Of a stretch of 64,000 nt of DNA, positions 48,381-56,820 are shown in pieces; the first letter of the stretch is position 1; every line of letters begins with the position of its first letter. The notes below the pieces were generated by a model. That model did not search any database. It saw only the letters and a list, made by a program, of their open reading frames with translations, and was not told the DNA's origin. Location of the stretch: positions 59,270 through 123,269 of the IMG/VR virus record IMGVR_UViG_3300017746_000002; one strand, given 5' to 3'. A program made the position numbers and the translations under genes. Source of the stretch: a virus.

Positions 48381-48729
48381 CAGCTGTACCAAGTATCTTA
48401 AAGTCTAATAATATTTGACCATCAACTTGTATTTTCATATCTGGATTTAATATTATATTTTTCCCATCCATTATAATAAGATTTTTCTTTTTAGCTTTTT
48501 GTACAGCATTTCTGCATGATTGAGGGCTTTTAAATATATTAAGACTAGATATATGTTTACAAAAATCAGTAACATTAATAGAACCCTTCTTGGCTAGTTC
48601 TAGAAGACATTCTAAATCTGATTTACTTAATTGTAAATCCTTAAGAAAGCAGAAAGTGATGATCTGATATTTAATCACACCATCCTTCTGCATCTTAATT
48701 CTTTTTTCTACTGTATTTACGAGAGCCAT
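48364..48729 (-). CDS. Small winged-helix-like protein
   Basis: A 121-residue protein reading MALVNTVEKRIKMQKDGVIK, then several helices (SKSDLECLLELAKKGSINVT; SPQSCRNAVQKAKKKNLIIM) and two short strands (GKNIILNPDM; GQILLDFKIL). Helices followed by a small beta hairpin look like a winged helix. It is conserved, in my recollection, in crAss-like phages. A regulatory or architectural DNA-binding role would fit its position next to the HU/IHF-like gene. It overlaps both neighbours by 13-17 bases. Confidence 0.75.
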   Translation of the reverse strand: MALVNTVEKRIKMQKDGVIKYQIITFCFLKDLQLSKSDLECLLELAKKGSINVTDFCKHISSLNIFKSPQSCRNAVQKAKKKNLIIMDGKNIILNPDMKIQVDGQILLDFKILGTADEIGR

Positions 48730-49349
48730 GATGAAGGAATATCTTTACTTTCTAACAATGTATATGTAAAGTTATTACTCCATGTATCTCTAGCCTTTCT
48801 ACATATTTTCATAAACTTTGTCCAATCATCATTACTAGCAATTACTTGACATCCTGCTGACCATTTATCTACTTGTGTAGATTTTTTTCCTGCATGTTTT
48901 GTAGCTCTATGTATATTAATACCAAACAAACCTGTATCAGTAGTTTCTGTATTTAAATTATAAACATCATCTCTGTTGTTATCTCTATATACAGTTACTG
49001 GGTTTTGTTGACCTAATGCTTCATACCTACCTTGATGTTTCCTAATCTTATGTGATTTAGGATACTGACCTGGTTTAAGTATTGCAACACCTTTTTCATC
49101 ATTAATACAATTTTCAACCCAATGTGTACCTGGGTCTGTAGTACAACTCATTTCATGATATATCCAATTACCTTTTTCATCTTTATAAGATATAGTAATT
49201 ATATCATCAAATCTATTAGTTACTTGATTTGCAGTAGCAGAATTTCTAATTCCAATAATGTTTACATTATAAGCTCCGTTCTCAAAAAACTTGTAGCTTC
49301 TTAAGTCCATTGCTCTCTTTAGTTTCTCTATGCTATATTTATTGTCCAT
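48717..49349 (-). CDS. Putative endolysin, L,D-transpeptidase (YkuD)-like
   Basis: A 210-residue protein. The C-terminal half contains GLFGINIHRATKHAGKKS, followed by VDKWSAGCQVIASNDD. A conserved His (IHRA) before a Ser-x-Gly-Cys motif is the pattern of the YkuD catalytic site, where Cys is the nucleophile. In phages this family often appears as a cell wall-cleaving lysin. No signal peptide is seen, so a holin or pinholin elsewhere would be needed. The ATG at 49347-49349 is preferred over a TTG three codons upstream. The assignment is by motif only. Confidence 0.75.
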   Translation of the reverse strand: MDNKYSIEKLKRAMDLRSYKFFENGAYNVNIIGIRNSATANQVTNRFDDIITISYKDEKGNWIYHEMSCTTDPGTHWVENCINDEKGVAILKPGQYPKSHKIRKHQGRYEALGQQNPVTVYRDNNRDDVYNLNTETTDTGLFGINIHRATKHAGKKSTQVDKWSAGCQVIASNDDWTKFMKICRKARDTWSNNFTYTLLESKDIPSSWLS

Positions 49350-49683
49350 TAGCTTCAACCTTTTTCAACTTCCTAGCAGGTGCTGCAGGATTAGGAGGTG
49401 CTGTATCCATAGTAGGGTTCCACTCTTGTCCAGCTTGACTTTTCTTAGCTTGTTCTTCAGCTTGTTTAGTAGCCATTGTCTGTGCAATAAATTGTTGTGC
49501 TTGTAATCTTTCAGCACGTAACTTTTCAATATCTCTTAAAAGCTCTTCATACTCTTTTTGAGTTTTAAGGTGTTTGATATTGTCTTTGTACCAAGCAGTA
49601 ATTTCAGCTTTTTTAGCTTGCATTTCTTTTTCACTTAGTTCATCATTTGAAGGAGTTGAATTCTCCGTAGTTGATTTTGCCAT
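49339..49683 (-). CDS. Coiled-coil protein
   Basis: A 114-residue protein starting MAKSTTENSTPSNDELSEKE. A long charged coiled coil (residues about 18-80, with EYEELLRDIEKLRAERLQAQ) follows, then a Pro/Ala-rich tail (MDTAPPNPAAPARKLKKVE). The start at 49681-49683 is chosen because a flavobacterial promoter element lies about 30 bases upstream. A longer frame would begin inside that promoter. The coiled coil suggests oligomerisation. The function is unknown; it overlaps the endolysin candidate by 11 bases. Confidence 0.78.
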   Translation of the reverse strand: MAKSTTENSTPSNDELSEKEMQAKKAEITAWYKDNIKHLKTQKEYEELLRDIEKLRAERLQAQQFIAQTMATKQAEEQAKKSQAGQEWNPTMDTAPPNPAAPARKLKKVEANGQ

Positions 49684-49713
49684 CTTTATGGTTTTTAAAT
49701 TAATATTATAATA

Positions 49714-49721
49714 CAAAGATA
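49714..49721 (-). promoter_or_regulatory. Bacteroidota-type -7 promoter element (TATCTTTG)
   Basis: The coding strand reads TTTTTTTTTGTATCTTTGTA; TATCTTTG matches TAnnTTTG exactly. It lies 31 bases before the coiled-coil gene's ATG. The upstream stretch is very AT-rich. This is the best match to a host housekeeping promoter in the window and would drive the endolysin, HU/IHF and packaging genes. Confidence 0.6.
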
Positions 49722-49769
49722 CAAAAAAAAACTTTATAAATTTAAATAAATGCTAAAAATTTAAAAATA

Positions 49770-50435
49770 TTAATGATAACCATTTAATAATTCTAGTAAA
49801 TCATCTATTGCAGCATGTCTATGGGAATCTTCTAATTGAGCTTTAAAAACATACTTTGAATTAATTAATTTAGCCATATCATGATATGCTGACCAGTTTT
49901 TATCTTTAAGATCTATTTGATATGAGTCACCACAAAATATTATCTTAGAATCTTTACCTAATCTACCTATAGCCATAGCTAACTGACCTCTAGTTAAGTT
50001 TTGAAACTCATCTACTATAACAACAGCATTATCAAATGTACGTCCTCTAAAGTGCGCCAAAGATACTAATTCTACAGATTCATCCTTTTCCATTTTATCT
50101 AATAGATCCGGCTTATTATATACTTTACGCATATTAGAACGTATAGGAACAAGCCACGGTTCCATTTTTTCACGTTCAGAACCTGGAAGAAAACCATTAT
50201 CTTCTGTAGATATAGTTGGTCTTGTAATAATAATCTTATTATACTGTCTTTTGAAAAATTGATCTAATGCTACTTGTACTGCTAATAGTGTTTTTCCACT
50301 ACCTGCTTTTCCAACTAAAAAGTTAAATGGGTGTTTTAATATTTCTGTTTTAGCTTTTTTTTGTTCATCAGATAAGCTAATTGAAAATCTAATTGATCCT
50401 TTAGGAGGATTTTTCTTTATGTTCTGTGTTGGCAT
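49770..50435 (-). CDS. phoH: PhoH-like P-loop ATPase
   Basis: A 221-residue protein with Walker A GKAGSGKT (residues about 38-45), the PhoH-type ITRPTISTEDNGFLPG segment, Walker B VVIVDEFQN near residue 128, and FCGDSYQID sensor region near 160. This is the PhoH ATPase domain, which occurs in many phages and is linked to RNA metabolism or stress response; the exact role in phages is not settled. Length matches the family's single-domain form. The start overlaps the UVR-motif gene by 35 bases. Confidence 0.92.
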   Translation of the reverse strand: MPTQNIKKNPPKGSIRFSISLSDEQKKAKTEILKHPFNFLVGKAGSGKTLLAVQVALDQFFKRQYNKIIITRPTISTEDNGFLPGSEREKMEPWLVPIRSNMRKVYNKPDLLDKMEKDESVELVSLAHFRGRTFDNAVVIVDEFQNLTRGQLAMAIGRLGKDSKIIFCGDSYQIDLKDKNWSAYHDMAKLINSKYVFKAQLEDSHRHAAIDDLLELLNGYH

Positions 50436-50736
50436 CTTTAATGAATAAGTTCATAATATCTCTAATTTTTGCACACTTTTCATATTCTTCTTCTTCAATG
50501 AAGTAATCCATCATGTTTTGCATGCTGTCCAAATTTCTTCCTGTATCTAATGGTGATTCAGGATCATGTGCTAATATAACACCAGCATCCTCTTTTAAAA
50601 TGAATTTTAAAGTAGTTTTACCTATTATTATATCAAAGGAATTTCTAAAAGCTTTGTCTAAAAGAAGGTACTCCGCTTCTAGTCTTTGTGATTCTGATAA
50701 ACCATTGTACTCATCTAACGGATCTAATTCTGACAT
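50401..50736 (-). CDS. UVR-motif protein
   Basis: A 111-residue acidic protein. Near the C-terminus, MMDYFIEEEEYEKCAKIRDI matches the UvrB/UvrC motif, a short helical hairpin used for protein-protein contact ('Y-E-x-A-A-x-x-R-D'). The rest has no known domain. It lies upstream of phoH and overlaps it, and this pairing is common in Bacteroidota phages. It could be an adaptor for PhoH or for a host protein. A promoter element lies 19 bases upstream. Confidence 0.8.
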   Translation of the reverse strand: MSELDPLDEYNGLSESQRLEAEYLLLDKAFRNSFDIIIGKTTLKFILKEDAGVILAHDPESPLDTGRNLDSMQNMMDYFIEEEEYEKCAKIRDIMNLFIKDANTEHKEKSS

Positions 50737-50755
50737 AGTATTATGTTTTTGGTTG

Positions 50756-50763
50756 CAAAGTTA
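50756..50763 (-). promoter_or_regulatory. Bacteroidota-type -7 promoter element (TAACTTTG)
   Basis: The coding strand reads TTTATAACTTTGCAACC; TAACTTTG matches TAnnTTTG exactly, 20 bases before the ATG of the UVR-motif gene and within the 71-base gap to the previous gene. It would drive the UVR and phoH genes. Confidence 0.55.
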
Positions 50764-50807
50764 TAAACTATTTTATATAACTTCCTAATTATTATTCAAT
50801 TATTTTT

Positions 50808-53800
50808 TTAGTAGTCTAAGTAAAAAGGTTTTTTATAAGGTCCTTCTATATTAAACGGATGTTTAGGTGTATCAAAAAATCTTTTGAATATGTTTCTATC
50901 ATCCCATTTATAATCTCCTACTATTCTATCTAAATCTAATTTTTCTGCTGCCTCAAGTTCTTTATTTAACTTTTTTATAATATCATCATTACCTGATTTC
51001 AATGTTGGTCCTTCATATTTGGGTCTTGAATAATCAGGCACCATTCCAAATGGTCCATCACCTGGTTTTGTATGTGTATAAGTTGGAGGAACATTATTTA
51101 GCATGTTATCATAAGCATCTAATTGGCTGTTTATCACATTATCAACTTTTGTTAAATCCTTTGGTACTGTTTTTCCTGGATTATTAATCTTAAATTGTTT
51201 AATTTCTTCAGTAATTTTTATTTTACCTTGTTGTAGTTTAGTTATTTTATTTGTAAGATAATCTTGTTTAACTATGTATTCTATATTATTTTGTAAAATC
51301 TTTTGCTGTACTTTAGGTGCATTATTTTCTACCCAAGATTTAGTTGCTGGATTATATGTATGAGTTTTTGATTGACCTACTACTCCTTGCACACCATCAT
51401 CCCACCAATTTTTAATTGGATTAAGAATATGTTTTTTAGTTGCACTTACTAGTGGTCCAGCAGTAAAAGGTAAAATTCCGTACAGTCCGTATAAAGTTGC
51501 ATCAGTATACTCTCCTTTATTATAATGGTGTCCAGCATTAACAAAATCCGCACCAGGGTGTACTATAGCAGTTGCGTCTAATGCCATATCTGTTCCTTCA
51601 TCTTTACCATAACCAAAATGTTTACCAATAGTTCCTGCAATTCCTTGGTCCATACCAAACATTCTCTCAAAGCCTCTTGCATCTACAAACCTACCAACAT
51701 CAGATTTTTTAAAGCTATTCCACAAACCATCATTATTTTTTTCACCTTTTGATTGATACTTAGGTAACATTTTTTTATACTTAGCAGCACTTTGTGAATA
51801 TCTATCATTAGAATATATATCATCAGATTTTATTTCTTTTCCTGCTTTTGCTTTTGTAGATCTTAAATCAAGTCCCCACATATATTGACCGCCATACTTT
51901 ACCTGTGGTATAGTTGTTTCTTCACTTAAATCAGATATGGTATTACTTAATGCTAAATTATCATTTATTGTAAGATCATTATTAAGAGAAGGCATTGGAT
52001 CCATTGCAGATCTACTCATAGTTGCATTTTCAGCTGCTGAACCATCTGGTATATCTGTTGCTGATGATGAACTACTTCCTCTAGCATTTATAGGTGCACC
52101 ATCCATAAACCAAGGTAATTCTAATTCATCTGGCATCCATCCTTCTTCACCTTTCCACCAACTTGTTTTCTTTTTTTGCGGTTCAGTCATATCTACAGGA
52201 TATGTACCAATAGGTAAAGGCATATTTTTTAATGGAGGTGCTATAGTTGTTTTTTCTTCTTGAATATCCATCCATGGTTTAAGATATGTATTCATAAAAA
52301 TTTCATTTCTTTCACCTAATGCTCTTTTATATTCTTTCTTTGCTGATTTAAAATCTTTATCATGTATTGCTTTAGCAAAGTTTTTAAATGTTTTATGAAA
52401 ACCACCTCTTACATTAAATGTATAATCATTTAACATAAATTGCTCTGACTCTGTTAAATCATCCCATTTATTGTCCCCAAATCTTTGATTATAATATATT
52501 TCACTTAATCTAAGTTTTTCATCTATATCTTCACCTAATAAATCTAGTGCTTGAGTTTCATCAATACCATCTTTGTACTCATCTAGTATATCCCTATCTA
52601 CTGGAGCATGACCGTGTCCTATTGTTGCACGTTTTTCATCTCCTACATAGTGAGGATAATATTTACCGTCTTCATAGATCTTATAATATGTTTTACCATC
52701 CCATTTACCATCTGATCCTAATTTTTTTACTGCTGAGTCTTTATTTCTTATGTAATGATAACCACTTTCAGTATCTAATGCAAACTGAATGTATTTTTGT
52801 CTTTCAGTTTCAGTACCATTCTGAGCTTTTTGTAATTGACCACCATATTTTTTAAAGTTTGTCATATCAACTGACTCCTTAAACTCTTTATATGATTTAA
52901 ACCCATTCATTTCTGCCATCTCTCTACTAATTTTAAGAGCTTCAGATTTATTTTTCATAGTTCTTAATACTTTGTCCATTTCATTTACCTGTATAGTTTT
53001 TGGATAACGAATTAAATCATCTAAAGTACTTGTACCATATTTGTCCCACGTAGAAATTCCATGGTTACCTTCCCAGGGAATACCATCTAATGTTTCAATA
53101 GTCTCTAAAGAACTAACACCATGTGCTCTACTATGACCTGCTCCATGAACATCTCTTAACTTTTTCCAAGAAAAATCAAAATCTGGATGCATTGGTGTAA
53201 TTCCATCTGTTTTACCAGTTAAAGGGTTTATAAAATTGTGATCCCATCCTTGAAAAGATGGTGTATAATACGAACCATCATTAGCCTTTTGATTAATAGC
53301 AACATTTTTTCCAGCATCATAGTTCTTTATTAAATGATCTCTAAAAACTGCATCACCTTCAGAGTTATTACCAAAACTACGATACCTATCTATAGGATTT
53401 ATCATTTCTTCGGTTGGTTTACCATACATTCCTTTCCCTCCCTTTGTACTATATGAATTTATAATAGCCTCAAATGCATCATCTGTAGTATTTTCAAATA
53501 GTTTTATATTTGTAATACCTGTTTCTTTTTTTATTCTATTATATAATTTTTTATCTCTAGTTAGGATTAATGAATTACTTGGTATTTCAAAATCACCTTT
53601 TGTATAAAAGTATGTATCTGTTGGATCAAAATTTACAGCAACTCCAGATTTTTTTAAATTATCAAAATCATTAACAACAGCTGTAGATTTACCACCCCAC
53701 TTACCATGTCCAGGATTTCCTATGTGACCATAAGACCAATGTGTAGTATTTCTATTTAGAGTATAATCATTCTTATCCCCAGCCTTCTTTGATCTTGCGT

Positions 53801-56177
53801 ATGTATGAGGTTCTGTTTTACTGTATAATTTACCATCCTTTATTTTCAACCCTTTGCTAGATAATGCTCTTGTTAATGGTATTTTACTTTTAAATTTATT
53901 TGCTTGATTAACAAATGCTTCATTATCTAAAGATTCTTTAATTTGTTTGGTTGATAATTTTATATCCTTACCTTCTAAATACTTTTTACTTTCAACTGGT
54001 ATAATTTTTTTATCAACTTTACTTGTAGTATTACGTAATGTTGCAGCATCTAAAGTTTCACTAAGTTCTTTAGCAATTTTAGCATTTTTTCCTAAAGGGT
54101 TTGTATTCTTAAGATAGTTAAAAGCCTTTTTAGTTCCTTTTACTAAAGGACCTGCAGAAAATGGTAGTATACCAAACATTGCATACAAGGCTGCATCAGT
54201 GTGCTTACCTTGTTGAGCATGGTCATATGCATTAATAAAGTCTGGTAAAGGATTAACCATAGCAGAAGCATCAAGCCCCATTCTTCTAGCATCTTCTGCA
54301 GTATTTTCATAACCGAAGTAGTCACCAATAGTATTCATCATATGCTCACCATCTCTTCTTAATCCTTTTGCATCTACAAATTTTCCTATTTTAGATTCTT
54401 CAAAATCATTCCATCCAAATTGAGCTTTTGGTAATGAACCACCATCTTGTAGTTTATATTTTTCTCTTAACTGATTTTCAAAACTATCAGGTGCATTATG
54501 AGTTTTATATTCATAATGGTCTTTATCATGGTATCTAGAATGATCCATTTCTTTACCTTGTATAAAACGCATTGCGTCATTCATAAAACTTTTTGGAATA
54601 TTATAAAAACTTTCACTTCTCCAAAATTCTGGAATATGTGCAAATTCTGCAATTATATCACTAAAGTATGTTGATCTATAAACATCCTCTACTGAATCAT
54701 TTAATTCCTTAATCTTTTGTAATCTTTCTTCTTCAGTCATCTGTTTTACCCAATAGGACTCACCTAATTTAATAGTTTCTATTAAGTCATTGTGCCAATT
54801 ACGATATTCAACATCACCTGGTTCTATCATCTTAGGTACATGTATATTTTTTAATATTGGATTAGCATGTGGTCTAAAATCATTCTTGTCTCTATAAGAA
54901 AACGATTTTGGAAACATCTGCCCTAAAAGATTAGGTTCATTAGAAATATTCCTTACACCTAAATCATCTGTCATTCTTAAAGCATCTTTCCAATGCATTT
55001 GACGTTTGTCTTCATAAGAATTTCCAATATCTACGGTTTGTGCAATACCATCTGGAGTTACAAATGCATCATATAAATTTTGTTGAGGTTGACTTAATGT
55101 ATTATATGTTTGATCTGTTAAAGCTGATACTTCAACTTCAGGCAACATTCCTCCCTGAATAATTTCTTCTCCATCTTGTCTAATAGGTAATCCAAATCCT
55201 ATAGTAGCTTCTGCACCTGTATTTGGATTATACCCTACCTTACCAGACAATAATCCTACATTTCCATATAAACCAGCAGTAGTCCCAGTACCTCCAACTA
55301 AATCATGTCTTCCATAAATACCAGCACCATATTTCCACGGTTCTCTCCAATTATACGAATTACCACCAAATTCTCCTTCTATCCCAACAGATCCGGTTGC
55401 GTCAAGTATAGGATCAAACTGAGTAGTTTCATCCATCTTAAATCTAGTTCCTCCACTTAATCCTAAATGACCAGTTAGAGGTTTATAAGGAACATGTGTA
55501 CTATATCCTAAACCTGCTCTAACAGATCCAGACATTCCCTTACTACTTATATCACCTAGAGTCATAGCTCCAGATCCATATAGATTATGCGCTGAGTCTC
55601 TATACCCACACCCAGTCTTAACAGATTCTCCATTCCATTCTCCATTACTACACATAGATAATTCTGTTCCTCCTTGTGCTTTCCATGAACCTTCACCATA
55701 TTTTAAAGCATCTTCTTTATTAGGACCGAAGTGGATTAATTCACCACGTCTCTTAGCTTCTAACATTGCAGGTCTCCAATTATCTGGATCTTTTTCTAAC
55801 ATTAACTCATATGTATTATTCCAACTTCCATCTTCATTTTGAAATAACGTAGGAAAAGAAACCCAATTAATACCATCAATTGTTTCTGTCTTCATTATAT
55901 GTGTAGACACACCCCCATTAGGATTAATTCTTTCACCATCTCTTTTTGGTGCTTTAAACTCTATTCCTGTTTGTGCTATCTCTCCGTTAACAGAAGGATT
56001 TACGTCTTGATCCGGATTTTCTACCATCCCCAACCAATCCACTGATGCGTTAAAAGTTTTTCCCATACTATAATATACTAAAATTATAAGACCTATCCAA
56101 AGTATCCCCCACCGTTTTACAAACCGGGAGACACCCCTGGGTCCATACCCCATGGCTTTTAAAAAAGTTGTGAGCAT
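50808..56177 (-). CDS. Giant multidomain virion protein with lysozyme domain
   Basis: A 1789-residue protein. Parts in order: a hydrophobic helix near 24-36 (WGILWIGLIILVYY); near 85-150 a region with NWVSFPTLFQNEDGSW seen in other phage virion proteins; a Gly/aromatic beta-strand region near 205-330 (TAGLYGNVGLLSGKVGYN) with outer-membrane-barrel-like alternation; a module near 584-690; a middle region of unknown type; a GH24-type lysozyme near 1120-1305 (FALDTESGYHY with the probable catalytic Glu; RATIGHGH); and a second copy of the first module near 1469-1590. The virion motif precedes the two modules and the lysozyme (GGSLPKAQFG, GGQLQKAQNG, MLPKYQSKGE). The protein is probably ejected or placed at the tail to open the cell envelope. 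The first 37 codons use unusual G/C-rich codons; the true start may be Met38 (56066) or Met51 (56027). Confidence 0.85.
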   Translation of the reverse strand: MLTTFLKAMGYGPRGVSRFVKRWGILWIGLIILVYYSMGKTFNASVDWLGMVENPDQDVNPSVNGEIAQTGIEFKAPKRDGERINPNGGVSTHIMKTETIDGINWVSFPTLFQNEDGSWNNTYELMLEKDPDNWRPAMLEAKRRGELIHFGPNKEDALKYGEGSWKAQGGTELSMCSNGEWNGESVKTGCGYRDSAHNLYGSGAMTLGDISSKGMSGSVRAGLGYSTHVPYKPLTGHLGLSGGTRFKMDETTQFDPILDATGSVGIEGEFGGNSYNWREPWKYGAGIYGRHDLVGGTGTTAGLYGNVGLLSGKVGYNPNTGAEATIGFGLPIRQDGEEIIQGGMLPEVEVSALTDQTYNTLSQPQQNLYDAFVTPDGIAQTVDIGNSYEDKRQMHWKDALRMTDDLGVRNISNEPNLLGQMFPKSFSYRDKNDFRPHANPILKNIHVPKMIEPGDVEYRNWHNDLIETIKLGESYWVKQMTEEERLQKIKELNDSVEDVYRSTYFSDIIAEFAHIPEFWRSESFYNIPKSFMNDAMRFIQGKEMDHSRYHDKDHYEYKTHNAPDSFENQLREKYKLQDGGSLPKAQFGWNDFEESKIGKFVDAKGLRRDGEHMMNTIGDYFGYENTAEDARRMGLDASAMVNPLPDFINAYDHAQQGKHTDAALYAMFGILPFSAGPLVKGTKKAFNYLKNTNPLGKNAKIAKELSETLDAATLRNTTSKVDKKIIPVESKKYLEGKDIKLSTKQIKESLDNEAFVNQANKFKSKIPLTRALSSKGLKIKDGKLYSKTEPHTYARSKKAGDKNDYTLNRNTTHWSYGHIGNPGHGKWGGKSTAVVNDFDNLKKSGVAVNFDPTDTYFYTKGDFEIPSNSLILTRDKKLYNRIKKETGITNIKLFENTTDDAFEAIINSYSTKGGKGMYGKPTEEMINPIDRYRSFGNNSEGDAVFRDHLIKNYDAGKNVAINQKANDGSYYTPSFQGWDHNFINPLTGKTDGITPMHPDFDFSWKKLRDVHGAGHSRAHGVSSLETIETLDGIPWEGNHGISTWDKYGTSTLDDLIRYPKTIQVNEMDKVLRTMKNKSEALKISREMAEMNGFKSYKEFKESVDMTNFKKYGGQLQKAQNGTETERQKYIQFALDTESGYHYIRNKDSAVKKLGSDGKWDGKTYYKIYEDGKYYPHYVGDEKRATIGHGHAPVDRDILDEYKDGIDETQALDLLGEDIDEKLRLSEIYYNQRFGDNKWDDLTESEQFMLNDYTFNVRGGFHKTFKNFAKAIHDKDFKSAKKEYKRALGERNEIFMNTYLKPWMDIQEEKTTIAPPLKNMPLPIGTYPVDMTEPQKKKTSWWKGEEGWMPDELELPWFMDGAPINARGSSSSSATDIPDGSAAENATMSRSAMDPMPSLNNDLTINDNLALSNTISDLSEETTIPQVKYGGQYMWGLDLRSTKAKAGKEIKSDDIYSNDRYSQSAAKYKKMLPKYQSKGEKNNDGLWNSFKKSDVGRFVDARGFERMFGMDQGIAGTIGKHFGYGKDEGTDMALDATAIVHPGADFVNAGHHYNKGEYTDATLYGLYGILPFTAGPLVSATKKHILNPIKNWWDDGVQGVVGQSKTHTYNPATKSWVENNAPKVQQKILQNNIEYIVKQDYLTNKITKLQQGKIKITEEIKQFKINNPGKTVPKDLTKVDNVINSQLDAYDNMLNNVPPTYTHTKPGDGPFGMVPDYSRPKYEGPTLKSGNDDIIKKLNKELEAAEKLDLDRIVGDYKWDDRNIFKRFFDTPKHPFNIEGPYKKPFYLDY
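56069..56084 (-). promoter_or_regulatory. Late-promoter-like element inside annotated 5' end of the giant gene
   Basis: The coding strand reads ATTTTAGTATATTATA, matching the candidate late promoters ahead of other virion genes. It lies inside the annotated frame, 2 bases before an in-frame ATG (56066) and 42 before another (56027). If it is a promoter, the gene starts at one of these and the upstream part is leader or control DNA. Confidence 0.35.
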
Positions 56178-56287
56178 GGCATTGTAGAAGGGTCCTAGTG
56201 AAACAGCTCCCTCACTTTTTCCTGTCTTACTGTACCCCCGGGTCTTAAGTCACTTAAACTATTTTATTAATTTCAAAAACAAAAAAC
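56178..56287. promoter_or_regulatory. Divergent control region at the strand switch
   Basis: These 110 bases separate the leftward virion genes from the rightward early genes. The left two-thirds are G/C-richer than the genome (with TACCCCCGGGTC). The right end is AT-rich and leads into an A-rich stretch just before the plus-strand ATG, typical of Bacteroidota start sites. No TAnnTTTG element is seen on the plus strand, so the early promoter type is unclear. Confidence 0.4.
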
Positions 56288-56617
56288 ATGTCAAAAACAA
56301 CAGTTTATTTCAAAAAAATCACCCAATCAAAGAAGGGTGTAGTCTTCTGCGTTAACAAGCCAACTGCTTCACAAGTGAAGTCAGCAGGTCAGTCAACAAG
56401 CGTAGACTTCAAGATGGGCAATGCCACAGTAACTGGCCGTAAGGCTTTCCACAACTTTGGTCAACAGTACTTCGTACAGCTTGACTGTTCAAAGTTAACT
56501 AAAACTCAGGTACCAAAGGTCGGTACTGAGTTCCAGATTGTTACTACTGACAAGCCAGTAATCAACAATTCTACAGGTGAGGCAATGCCTAACCTGAACT
56601 GGGGCTACGCAGGGTAG
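56288..56617 (+). CDS. Small codon-biased early protein
   Basis: A 109-residue protein starting MSKTTVYFKKITQSKKGVVF. It is basic and beta-rich, ending MPNLNWGYAG. Codon use differs clearly from most of the window, with many C- and G-ending codons (AAG, GTC, TTC, AAC, GGC), as expected for a very strongly expressed gene. It is first of the rightward genes, with an A-rich leader and a terminator-like hairpin right after the stop. An OB-fold nucleic acid-binding role is possible but not shown. I recognise similar small proteins from Bacteroidota phages, without known function. Confidence 0.85.
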   Translation: MSKTTVYFKKITQSKKGVVFCVNKPTASQVKSAGQSTSVDFKMGNATVTGRKAFHNFGQQYFVQLDCSKLTKTQVPKVGTEFQIVTTDKPVINNSTGEAMPNLNWGYAG

Positions 56618-56624
56618 CCAACAG

Positions 56625-56649
56625 GGAGAGAATGTTACAGTTCTCTCTC
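56625..56649 (+). terminator. Weak terminator after the codon-biased gene
   Basis: GAGAGAA (56626-56632) pairs with TTCTCTC (56641-56647) around an 8-base loop, followed by TCTTCT. The stem is 7 bp and the T tail is poor, so termination may be partial. Confidence 0.45.
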
Positions 56650-56793
56650 TTCTAGTGTGGATCACTATCATATTCACACTGATATTAAACCAACTCACTC
56701 AGGATTGAAGGTCACTCAGCACATTTTTAATTAAATAGTGCTCAAACCTTCTTCTGTCTTGGTTTTTTTGTGCATTGTGGACAGCATAATCAC

Positions 56794-56820
56794 AGTGGGT
56801 GGCACTATTACCCACTTTTC
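56794..56820 (+). terminator. Hairpin with T tail in the gene-free region
   Basis: AGTGGGT (56794-56800) pairs with ACCCACT (56810-56816) around a 9-base loop and is followed by TTTC. It could end read-through from the early gene, or end a short RNA made from the gene-free region. Confidence 0.5.

Noticed and set aside
51937-52263. Plus-strand frame of 108 residues in the giant virion gene
   Set aside because: It is antisense to a well-supported multidomain gene. The amino acid composition is that of a shadow frame.
56060-56290. tRNA or other stable RNA in the G/C-richer strand-switch segment
   Set aside because: I looked for cloverleaf arms and a T-loop-like sequence on both strands and found none.
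56495-56698. Minus-strand frame of 67 residues in the strand-switch region
   Set aside because: It is antisense to the codon-biased early gene and a hairpin, and has no start context.
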